Shown one piece after another: positions 8,744 to 18,420 of a DNA stretch of 64,000 bases. Each line of letters begins with the position of its first letter. Within the stretch, counting starts at the first letter, position 1. The notes under the pieces are model-generated. The model saw nothing but the letters and a program-made list of their open reading frames with translations. It was not told the origin of the DNA and ran no database searches. Origin of the DNA: an uncultured Marinicella sp. (GTDB lineage Bacteria > Pseudomonadota > Gammaproteobacteria > Xanthomonadales > Marinicellaceae); assembly GCA_947502925.1 (NCBI GenBank), contig CANNBS010000001.1, positions 310,001 through 374,000 of the forward strand, read 5' to 3'. Position numbers and translations under genes: made by a program.

Positions 8744-9958
8744 TTACGGTAATTTAATGTAGTCGTACAGTTTAACTTGACGGTTACCTTCAGTGATAAT
8801 GGCGTAGGAAATATTTTCAAAGGTTTTAAAGACCATAATATGACCACTGTATTCCATCGGTAAAGTCACCTTGGCTTTAGACGGCCGGAACAGGGTTTTT
8901 AAGTCATTTTTTGGGTGCATCACTTCATCCCGAATAACTTTTTCAGGGCTGTAAACAGAATACACATCACCTACATTAATGCCTTGTCCATAACCATGAC
9001 TGATGGCGACAACCTGACGACGGCCACTGCCAAACAAGGCATTGTTCAAAGCCACCACCCGAATATTATCATCTTCGACAGTGCCTGCTTTTGGCATAAA
9101 GTAAGGGTCGAAATTAAAATCATCAATCGGCAACACCAAGTCACCGGATTTCACTTCAGTTTTCACATCAATGATTTCCATGGTGGTAATGTCACCGGTG
9201 CCGACACGGGTGACTTCTGCCACGCCTGTTTCAGCCACTTCATAACCCAGAATTTTCACACTTTCCCAATAGGTGCGGTCGATGTAGTTCTTCCAGAACC
9301 GTGACATCACCGCATCTGTTGTATAGGGTGATGATTTTTTCCAGGGCACCGACTCGATTTTAAACTCATCAGATGTTTCCCATGGATAATTCAGCGGTAC
9401 TTCTCGATAGATAACCGTGGGTCGGACAATCGCTAAATGATCGCCCTGTCTGATATTTTTAAGTCCACGCACATAAATTAAATTATCCGTGGCAGACACA
9501 TTTCGGCCTTCCTCTGCAGCCACCACATACGGGGCCAAATCGATGTCTTCCTTGTTCAGTATTCTGAGCTCACGCAGGAACGGCTCTATGTCTTCCAGTG
9601 GAATGGTCTCAACCGCCTGATCATGCTCAATGGTGCGAACTTCAGGTCCTAATTTAACCGTTGGATGGGAGCGGTTAACCGTGATTTGCGGTTGACCATC
9701 CACGTAAACCAGATTCAGTTCGTCACCGGGATAAATTAAATGGGGGTTTTCCACCTGCGGATTGGCATACCAAATTTCCGGCCACAACCAGGGTGATTTT
9801 AAAAATACGGCGGAAATATCCCACAGCGTATCGCCTTTTTGTACCACGTATTTCTCGGGATGATCATCTTTTAATTCAACATCCTGGGCATGCGTCAACC
9901 ATGAAATTCCAAGAAACAGGGTCATTATTAGAAGTTGTTTTTTAAACATCATCAGCAA
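8744..9958 (-). CDS. Exported LysM domain protein
   Basis: A 404-residue secreted or periplasmic protein with a signal peptide (KKQLLIMTLFLGISWLTHA) and one LysM domain at about residues 35-80, recognisable from YVVQKGDTLWDISAVFL and NPHLIYPGDEL. The remaining 300 residues are a conserved region found in LysM proteins encoded next to dprA in gammaproteobacteria. It probably binds peptidoglycan, but the job of the C-terminal part is unknown. Several starts are possible (ATG at 9958, 9952 or 9949), and the last gives a normal signal peptide beginning MFKKQ. It is the first gene of the dprA operon and is divergent from def across 172 bases. Confidence 0.85.
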   Translation of the reverse strand: MLMMFKKQLLIMTLFLGISWLTHAQDVELKDDHPEKYVVQKGDTLWDISAVFLKSPWLWPEIWYANPQVENPHLIYPGDELNLVYVDGQPQITVNRSHPTVKLGPEVRTIEHDQAVETIPLEDIEPFLRELRILNKEDIDLAPYVVAAEEGRNVSATDNLIYVRGLKNIRQGDHLAIVRPTVIYREVPLNYPWETSDEFKIESVPWKKSSPYTTDAVMSRFWKNYIDRTYWESVKILGYEVAETGVAEVTRVGTGDITTMEIIDVKTEVKSGDLVLPIDDFNFDPYFMPKAGTVEDDNIRVVALNNALFGSGRRQVVAISHGYGQGINVGDVYSVYSPEKVIRDEVMHPKNDLKTLFRPSKAKVTLPMEYSGHIMVFKTFENISYAIITEGNRQVKLYDYIKLP

Positions 9959-10039
9959 CTCTTTGATTTCGCTAAAACTTTAGTTTAGCCATTTTAGGGA
10001 TAAATTTAAACAAAAATTGTGATTCAGCCGTCATTTTGG

Positions 10040-10068
10040 TTGAAAAACAGGCTTTTTACCCTAAATAT
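10040..10068 (+). promoter_or_regulatory. Possible promoter for def
   Basis: TTGAAA at 10040-10045 is followed 16-17 bases later by TAAATA/AAATAT (10062-10068), a modest sigma70 match about 65 bases before the def ATG. It is weak and other placements are possible. Confidence 0.3.
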
Positions 10069-10130
10069 ATGACATCAACTCTAGTAAAATGAAGCATTTT
10101 AACCCTTAAAACGCACAACACTGTCTCCCT

Positions 10131-12111
<1,981 letters not shown>

Positions 12112-12115
<4 letters not shown>

Positions 12116-12978
12116 GGTTTTGAATTCTTAAAGTATTTAAAAAATTCACTGTTCGGATCCAGAATCATCATATTTTGACCCGACTGATCAAAACTGTTCT
12201 TATAGGCTTCAAGGCTGCGCGTAAAGGCATAAAACTGCGGATCTTTTTCATAGCTTTCCGCATAGATTCGGGTGGCTTCTGCCTCACCTTCACCTTTAAT
12301 TAAATTGGCCTGTTTTTCAGCTTCCGCCACCATAATGCGCACCGCTTTATCGGTGGTGGCGCGAATATTGATGGCTTGCTTGGTTCCATTTGAACGATGC
12401 TCGGCGGCCTCAGCCAATCGTTCTGAACGCATACGATTGTAGACTGACTCATTGACCGACTGATCGAGGTTAATTTGTTTGATGCGAACATCAACAATCT
12501 CCATACCAAAATCTTCAGCTTTACTTTCGGTGATGGTTTGTAAATTATCCATCAACTCAACCCGCTGAGTCGAAATCACCTGGTCCAACGTTCGCACTGA
12601 AAATTCTTCGAGTAAGGCATTTTTAAAGACACCGGCCAGATTATTATTGGCGCGGGCAATGGATCCTTCGTTTGAGGTATAAAACAACTTAACATCATTA
12701 ATACGCCACTTAACAAAGTAATCAACCATTAAATATTCATTATCGGTGTTAAAAACACGCTCAGGCTTGTTATCCAGCGTCTGAATACGCTGATCAAATT
12801 TGCGAACATTATTGACAATCGGCCATTTAAAATGCAAACCCGGTTCATAACCGGCCTGAATCACTTCACCAAATTTAAATTTAATGGCGGTTTCACGCTC
12901 ATTGACTTTAAACAGGAAAAAGCTGGCTAATACCGCCAGAATTAAAACACCGATGAGAAGAGAAATAATTTTATTCAT
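12112..12978 (-). CDS. hflC: HflC, band-7 regulator of FtsH
   Basis: A 288-residue SPFH/band-7 protein with one N-terminal membrane anchor (IISLLIGVLILAVLASFFLF, residues 3-22) and a periplasmic SPFH domain, starting ERETAIKFKFGEV. With HflK it forms the large cage around the FtsH protease in the inner membrane and modulates FtsH activity. The coiled-coil part ends in a conserved stretch, EGEAEATRIYAESYEKDPQF, near residues 230-250. The start overlaps the hflK stop by four bases, the classic coupled hflKC arrangement. Confidence 0.95.
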
Positions 12979-14159
12979 TGTTGTCGTCCTCGTGCTGAGC
13001 GGTTGGTTGAGCGCGAACTGTTGCCACTGTTTCTCTGTTGTGAAGATTGACTGGCATTTTTGTTGTTATCCGGTCTCACCACGGTGGTACCAAAGTCCAA
13101 TACAGAGCTATTACCTTGCTGCAGCATTTTATCCAGTGGTAAGTACATCAATTGGTTACTGCCATCACCGGACATCATCACTTTCGGCATCCCGCCTAAC
13201 ACCTGCTCCATGGTTTCTAAATACATTCGCTCACGGGTCACATCCGGCGCTTCAGCATAGGCCTGGCGCAGCTTATCAAAGCGTTCTGCCTCACCCTGGG
13301 CTTCTGCAATAATGGAATCCTTATAACCTTCGGCATCCTGAATGATTTTCAACACTTGACCTTCAGCTTTTGGAATTTCACCTTTGGCGTACTCATTGGC
13401 CTTGTTGATAAAGGTTTTTTGATCCTCTCGGGCTTTAACCACATCATCAAAAGCTTCTTTAACATTAATCGGCGGATGGACTTCGGTAATATTCACCTGT
13501 CTAACAACAATACCCGCCTGATAATTATTTAACATGGTTTGCAGTTCAGATTGCACCTCAAAATTAACATCGGTACGACTTTCATTAATAATGTGATCTA
13601 AGGTACTGGTACCGGCCACCTGACGCATGGCACTTTCGGCCGCCTGACTCACGGTGTTTTCCGGGTTGGCTAAATTAAACAGGTAATCATTGACCCGCGT
13701 TTCATCCACCCGATATTGCACCGAATAGTCAATTTCAATTAGATTTTTATCTTCGGTCAGCATTTGACCACTGTTGTCTTCCTGACGAATTTTACTGACA
13801 TTTTCTCGATACACCGTGGCAATTGGTTGCGGCCAGGTAAAGCGCAAACCGGGTCGCATGGTGTGCGAATATTTGCCAAACACCAATACAACGCCACGTT
13901 CGGATTCATCAATCCGATAAGCCGATCCCCATAACAGTAAAGCCCCAATGATTAATAAAACGATGGCCACCGAGCCACTTTGACCACCCCCGGATTTACC
14001 TGAACGGTTGCCACCGCCAAAACCAAAAGTCCGTTTGATGGAATTAATCGCATCTTTAATAATTTGGTCAAAGTCGGGCGGTTTTTGGTTATTATTGGGT
14101 CGGTTATTCCGCGGTCCCTGACCGCCGGAATTGTTATTGCCGGGTTCATTCCAGGGCAT
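12975..14159 (-). CDS. hflK: HflK, band-7 regulator of FtsH
   Basis: A 394-residue partner of HflC. It begins with the Gly/Asn-rich cytoplasmic segment typical of HflK (MPWNEPGNNNSGGQGPRNN), followed by a membrane helix VAIVLLIIGALLLWGSAYRI near residues 63-82 and the SPFH domain starting ESERGVVLVFGKY. The C-terminal tail is low-complexity, rich in Ser, Asn and Arg, and probably disordered. The ATG at 14159 is 14 bases after the hflX stop. The whole group is read from the hfq side. Confidence 0.95.
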   Translation of the reverse strand: MPWNEPGNNNSGGQGPRNNRPNNNQKPPDFDQIIKDAINSIKRTFGFGGGNRSGKSGGGQSGSVAIVLLIIGALLLWGSAYRIDESERGVVLVFGKYSHTMRPGLRFTWPQPIATVYRENVSKIRQEDNSGQMLTEDKNLIEIDYSVQYRVDETRVNDYLFNLANPENTVSQAAESAMRQVAGTSTLDHIINESRTDVNFEVQSELQTMLNNYQAGIVVRQVNITEVHPPINVKEAFDDVVKAREDQKTFINKANEYAKGEIPKAEGQVLKIIQDAEGYKDSIIAEAQGEAERFDKLRQAYAEAPDVTRERMYLETMEQVLGGMPKVMMSGDGSNQLMYLPLDKMLQQGNSSVLDFGTTVVRPDNNKNASQSSQQRNSGNSSRSTNRSARGRQQ

Positions 14160-14173
14160 AGTTGTCTCCAGTA

Positions 14174-15517
14174 TTACCAGTCTTCATTGGTGTTTTCTTC
14201 TTCAAGATTATGTTGTTTCAATAAGTCCATGACAAAATCAGCATCACTGCCTTCGGCCGTTTTCGCCAGCTGTCGCCATTTTTCCAGCGGTAATTCTACC
14301 TCAAGATGCCAGTTACCACCATCATCAATGCGCTCATCTTTAATTGCATCCAGCTGATAAAACTGTGCACGCAGACGGGCTTCTGAAACCGGCAGGGTGA
14401 AACGTAAACTAACATGGGTGCTGTGAATGTGTTCTTCAATGGCTTTCAGCAATAAATCGACCCCGGCACCAGTTTTGGATGACAACCAGACTTTATCCGG
14501 CACACCATCACTGCCTTGTATCCACTGCGGCGGTTTACCAGATATATCAATTTTATTATAAATTTCAATGATGGGAACGTCCTCAATCTCTAAATCCCGC
14601 AACACCTGATAAACCTCATGCATATGATCACGGTGCTCGGGATTGGCATCATCAATCACGTGCAAAAGTACATCGGCATCCACCGCTTCCTGCAGCGTGG
14701 CGCGAAATGCCGCCACCAGCTCATGGGGTAAATCACGCACAAAACCCACCGTATCACTGATCACCGCCTGACTGCCGGGAATGGCGGTGAATTGCCTGAC
14801 CGTCGGATCCAGGGTCGCAAAGAGCTGATCTTTGGCATACACTTCGGCATCGGTAAGCAGATTAAATAAGGTCGATTTACCAGCATTGGTGTAACCCACC
14901 AGCGCCATCATCTGCGTACCTGATTTTTTTCGTTGCCGGCGTCCCTGCTCACGCTGACGCATGACCTTTTCTAATTTGGCATTTAAAGACTTCACCCGCG
15001 CATTCAGTAAACGACGGTCCGTCTCTAACTGCGTTTCACCCGGGCCACGTAAACCAATACCACCTTTTTGTCGCTCCAAATGCGTCCAGCCCCGCACCAG
15101 TCGGGTGGACATATGCTTTAACTGCGCCAGCTCAACCTGCAACTGACCTTCATAAGAACGCGCCCGTTGCGAAAAAATATCCAGAATTAACGTCCTCCGG
15201 TCCAAAACCCGCGCCTGCACCAGCCGTTCCAGGTTACGTTCCTGTACCGGTGATAACGGCGCATCCACCAACACCAGATCAGCCTCATGCTGCTTAACCA
15301 GTTCAGCCAATTCTTCAGCCTTCCCCGATCCCACATAATATTTAGGATCAACATTTTGCCGGGTGCTGACCAATACATCCAGAATCTCAGCGCCGGCACT
15401 CATGGCCAGTTCCTTGAATTCAGCCATATGTTCAGCATGGTCAGAACGACGCGCATACTCCATAGGAGCCGGGCAAAGTAAAACGGCGCGATCGCCGCGC
15501 TTGGACCTTTCAAACAT
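14174..15517 (-). CDS. hflX: Ribosome-associated GTPase HflX
   Basis: A 447-residue GTPase that splits stalled or heat-damaged ribosomes. The N-terminal HflX domain (glycine-rich GGIGLRGPGETQLETDRR near residues 155-172) is followed by a coiled helix and the G domain, with the P-loop GYTNAGKSTLFN near 207-218, DTVGFVRDLPH (G3) and NKID (G4). The frame extends two codons upstream to a TTG, but ATG at 15517 is the likelier start. No strong Shine-Dalgarno precedes it. It lies downstream of hfq, from which it is separated by a hairpin terminator. Confidence 0.94.
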   Translation of the reverse strand: MFERSKRGDRAVLLCPAPMEYARRSDHAEHMAEFKELAMSAGAEILDVLVSTRQNVDPKYYVGSGKAEELAELVKQHEADLVLVDAPLSPVQERNLERLVQARVLDRRTLILDIFSQRARSYEGQLQVELAQLKHMSTRLVRGWTHLERQKGGIGLRGPGETQLETDRRLLNARVKSLNAKLEKVMRQREQGRRQRKKSGTQMMALVGYTNAGKSTLFNLLTDAEVYAKDQLFATLDPTVRQFTAIPGSQAVISDTVGFVRDLPHELVAAFRATLQEAVDADVLLHVIDDANPEHRDHMHEVYQVLRDLEIEDVPIIEIYNKIDISGKPPQWIQGSDGVPDKVWLSSKTGAGVDLLLKAIEEHIHSTHVSLRFTLPVSEARLRAQFYQLDAIKDERIDDGGNWHLEVELPLEKWRQLAKTAEGSDADFVMDLLKQHNLEEENTNEDW

Positions 15518-15542
15518 CCGCAAAAACCATGACTTTATGCAT

Positions 15543-15568
15543 TAAAAAAAGCGGGCGAGTGCCCGCTT
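15543..15568 (-). terminator. Terminator between hfq and hflX
   Basis: On the minus strand AAGCGGGC, a four-base loop and GCCCGCTT are followed by a run of seven T. It lies 20 bases after the hfq stop and ends 26 bases before the hflX start, so hflX expression probably depends on readthrough or on its own start signals. Confidence 0.85.
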
Positions 15569-15587
15569 GGGTTAGATCTGATGACAA

Positions 15588-15824
15588 TTATTCTTCACCT
15601 TGTTGAATTTTATAAGTGCTGACATTTTTTGACGGCACAATGGTAGAAATCGCGTGCTTGTAAACCAATTGATTGGTGGTGTTATTTAAGACAATAACAA
15701 ACTGATCAAATGACTCAACAACGCCTTGCAATTTAATACCGTTCATCAAAAAAACCGACACCGGAATGCGGTCTTTTCGCAGTGCATTCAAAAAAGGATC
15801 TTGTAATGTTTGAGATTTAGCCAT
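15588..15824 (-). CDS. hfq: RNA chaperone Hfq
   Basis: A 78-residue Sm-like protein that forms hexamers and pairs small RNAs with mRNAs. The Sm1 motif is intact ([20 protein letters not shown], residues 8-27), as are [16 protein letters not shown] and the Sm2 motif [11 protein letters not shown] near residues 55-65. The long Gly/Ser C-terminal tail of enterobacterial Hfq is missing, and the protein ends at IQQGEE soon after the core. A start with AAGG upstream (AAGGTAATCACTATG) is reasonable. It is the first gene of the hfq-hfl block. Confidence 0.98.
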   Translation of the reverse strand: MAKSQTLQDPFLNALRKDRIPVSVFLMNGIKLQGVVESFDQFVIVLNNTTNQLVYKHAISTIVPSKNVSTYKIQQGEE

Positions 15825-15862
15825 AGTGATTACCTTATTCTTTATAATTTTCTCGCTATTTT

Positions 15863-15892
15863 ATCATAGCTACTTTAATATAATGTTAGCAA
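15863..15892 (-). promoter_or_regulatory. Putative sigma70 promoter for hfq
   Basis: On the minus strand TTGCTA (15887-15892) and TATGAT (15863-15868) are 18 bases apart, about 39 bases before the hfq ATG. Both hexamers are good matches and the gap is AT-rich. Confidence 0.5.
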
Positions 15893-15927
15893 TGCGATTA
15901 TTCAATCCTGACTAAGCTGATTAAGGA

Positions 15928-16962
15928 CTACTTGATCTTAAAATCACCCACATGCAATTTTTCATTATATTCTTGGCTCACCAAGTAAACCGGATATAAC
16001 CCAGGTTTTTTCGGGATATTATCAGCCGGGAAGCTTGAGGTGATAATGTCTTTACGTACCGTTGCTTTGTAACTGTGCCCATTAAAAACCAATCGTACCT
16101 GGGTACTTTTACTGTTAACTTTAATCCAAAAGGAGGCGACGCCTTCTTGTTGTTGATTAAAGACTTCGCCCACATCTGCTTTTTGTGGCCCCCAGTCTTT
16201 AAGAACACTAAAGACTTTAGATTGCGTGCCATCTTTATAACGGTAAAATTCAAAAGGCGGTAATACCTGAAAAGTACCAATCATTTGTTTTCGATGATTA
16301 ATACTGTCATAGACAACAATCTCAGAACCACCCACCTGATTGATAAATTCGTCCACATTGTCGTAAATACCGGTTGTTAAACCATTTTCGTTAATAAAAG
16401 CATGTGTTTTCTGACCGCCAATATATACCTCCATACCATCATTTATATTGTCCGCAGTAATCCACATGCCGCAATGACCATCAGGTTGTTCATTAAATTT
16501 AACGCCCTGATAGGTTTCTTGAGGCCCCCATGTTTTCACCTTCAAAAAATCTTCAAAGGGTGCATTTTCAAATGTTTGATCCTGATCTACTTTAACCATC
16601 GCCACACCTGATTGCAGTGCAGCCGCCATGACCATCGCCTCAGTAAGACTGATTTTCCACTGATCGACATCGATTAATTGATTGTTTTTATAATCTCGTT
16701 TTATTTTCTGATTCAGATAAGCTAAAAATTCTTGCTCTGAAGTTTCTGAAAACTTCTCATCAGACATAATTGACTTCATGGCGCCTGGATATTCATCAGA
16801 AATATCTTTAAACGCGGGTGCAATGACCAGTTGCGGCATCCAGCTGTCAATTTCAAAAGTACTCAAGCCATTAGTTTGTAACAGGTAACATGTACCGTAC
16901 CCTGCGGCAAAAAAACCCGACGCACCAATGGCTTTTAAAAGGAATCGTCTTTGTTTATTCAT
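15928..16962 (-). CDS. Tat-signal protein with two tandem WGPQ domains, partner of GMC oxidoreductase
   Basis: A 344-residue protein of no named function. The N-terminus KQRRFLLKAIGASGFFAAGYG (two Arg then a hydrophobic run) looks like a twin-arginine signal. A helical region (residues about 40-120) contains VDQWKISLTEAMVMAAAL, reminiscent of short Tat proteins encoded with GMC dehydrogenases. Two similar beta-rich domains follow, each starting with a WGPQ motif: KTWGPQETYQGVKFNEQPDG (near residue 137) and KDWGPQKADVGEVFNQQQEG (near residue 247), each with a W-I-x-V/A-x core. The start overlaps the stop of the GMC gene by four bases, so the two proteins are probably made together. It may escort, anchor or be a subunit of the oxidoreductase. 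That role is inferred only from context. Confidence 0.7.
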   Translation of the reverse strand: MNKQRRFLLKAIGASGFFAAGYGTCYLLQTNGLSTFEIDSWMPQLVIAPAFKDISDEYPGAMKSIMSDEKFSETSEQEFLAYLNQKIKRDYKNNQLIDVDQWKISLTEAMVMAAALQSGVAMVKVDQDQTFENAPFEDFLKVKTWGPQETYQGVKFNEQPDGHCGMWITADNINDGMEVYIGGQKTHAFINENGLTTGIYDNVDEFINQVGGSEIVVYDSINHRKQMIGTFQVLPPFEFYRYKDGTQSKVFSVLKDWGPQKADVGEVFNQQQEGVASFWIKVNSKSTQVRLVFNGHSYKATVRKDIITSSFPADNIPKKPGLYPVYLVSQEYNEKLHVGDFKIK

Positions 16963-18410
16963 GTTAAAGCACCTTTGATATGCTCAGTTAATCTCAGCGC
17001 CAGTGCCACAATAGTCAGTGTCGGATTAGAAAAACCCACATGGGAGAACACCGAATTTCCGGCAACATACAAACCGTCACAGCCAAAGACTTTACAATTT
17101 TTATCCACAACACCCTCAGAGGCAGAAGCAGCCATCCGGGTGGTGCCCGCATGATGCATGCCACCACCGATATCAGCAATGGTTTTCGGTTCAAAATGCT
17201 TATACCACTGAACCCGGCCAAGACCCCGGGCACCTAATTCAGTAATCAATTTCTCAATCACAGTTTCTAAAGAGCGGAAATCCCGTTCATTAAAGCGCCA
17301 ATCCAATTTCAATTTGCGTTGACCTAAAGTATCTTTTTCATTACTTAACGTGACACGACTGTCACAACAGGGTGATGGCTCAAAAATAAACTGCGCACGG
17401 TACTGACCATAGCCACTGGCTTTGTTTAAAAACCAGGGGTTGTCACCGTAACTGGATGGCCAATTGGCTTCATCTTTAATACGTGTTAGTAACAGACAAA
17501 AATTATTTAATTGTTCATTTAACAACGTATTTTTAGTCATGCTAATAACCGGCATAATGGGCGCCTGTTCAAACTGATGCCTTTTGTATAAGAGCTTCTG
17601 GGGTAATAACAAATTAATGGGCCTGAAGCCCGGGTGGTCCATAAAACAGCGCCCCACCCAATCATTCTGATTGCCCACCCCTTGCGGAAAACTGCTGTTG
17701 CTATTATTAAGCATAAACCGTGGATTTTCTAATCCGCCCATGGCTAAAATTGTTTTTTGTGCGTTCACTGTCAATGTTTTACCCGTTAGTGAAACCGCTT
17801 CAACACCTTTAATTTGACGACCTTTCGTAATCAGCTTTCTGGCATTGGCATGTAAATAAGTTTTTACATATGGGCTTTTCTTAATGGCATCCAAATAGAC
17901 ATTACCAAACCGAGTCGGCGGACTAAAAATAAAAAACTTATTGTTAAACCCCTCGTGCTCCCAATCCAACAGACCCTGTTTTACATTTCGGCTAAAATAA
18001 CCGGTGTGAAATTTCTTATAATTCGGGATTTCACAGATGTCAGCCGCCTGGGCATAATACCCGGTTAATTCAGATTTTTGTATTGGCCAACCGGGAACAT
18101 CAAAATAGGCTTTTTTAGAAAAATCAAATTCATCCAGCTCACGACTCCAGCCACCCCAATGATTAGTCGATCCACCAAAATAACGTAACCGTGAGGCCGC
18201 CACCGGATACGACTTATCGGCTAACTTTGCATCGTATAAATCCAGGGACTCTTTATCAGGGTAATTCAACCCACCGCCTTCCAATAAGACAGTTTTAACA
18301 CCCAGTTTTTCAAAATTGAGCGCCAGGGTTATACCTGCCGCACCGGCACCGATGATACATACTTGCGCATCAACTTCAGTAGAATCTATATTATTTAAAT
18401 CGTAAAGCAT
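16959..18410 (-). CDS. GMC-type FAD-dependent oxidoreductase
   Basis: A 483-residue flavoprotein. The dinucleotide fold CIIGAGAAGITLALNFEKLG lies at about residues 18-37, then EGGG, and the GMC-like GGSTNHWGGW near residue 80. The C-terminal catalytic half has MHHAGTTRMA near 430 and GFSNPTLTIVALALRL near 462, giving the His and Asn of the active site. The family oxidises alcohols, sugars or similar groups and passes electrons to a partner. The substrate is unknown. The frame is open upstream into the previous gene, but ATG at 18410, 10 bases after the OpgB-like stop, gives the normal short N-terminus. It overlaps the Tat-signal protein gene downstream. Confidence 0.85.
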   Translation of the reverse strand: MLYDLNNIDSTEVDAQVCIIGAGAAGITLALNFEKLGVKTVLLEGGGLNYPDKESLDLYDAKLADKSYPVAASRLRYFGGSTNHWGGWSRELDEFDFSKKAYFDVPGWPIQKSELTGYYAQAADICEIPNYKKFHTGYFSRNVKQGLLDWEHEGFNNKFFIFSPPTRFGNVYLDAIKKSPYVKTYLHANARKLITKGRQIKGVEAVSLTGKTLTVNAQKTILAMGGLENPRFMLNNSNSSFPQGVGNQNDWVGRCFMDHPGFRPINLLLPQKLLYKRHQFEQAPIMPVISMTKNTLLNEQLNNFCLLLTRIKDEANWPSSYGDNPWFLNKASGYGQYRAQFIFEPSPCCDSRVTLSNEKDTLGQRKLKLDWRFNERDFRSLETVIEKLITELGARGLGRVQWYKHFEPKTIADIGGGMHHAGTTRMAASASEGVVDKNCKVFGCDGLYVAGNSVFSHVGFSNPTLTIVALALRLTEHIKGALT

Positions 18411-18420
18411 TTTTATTTCA

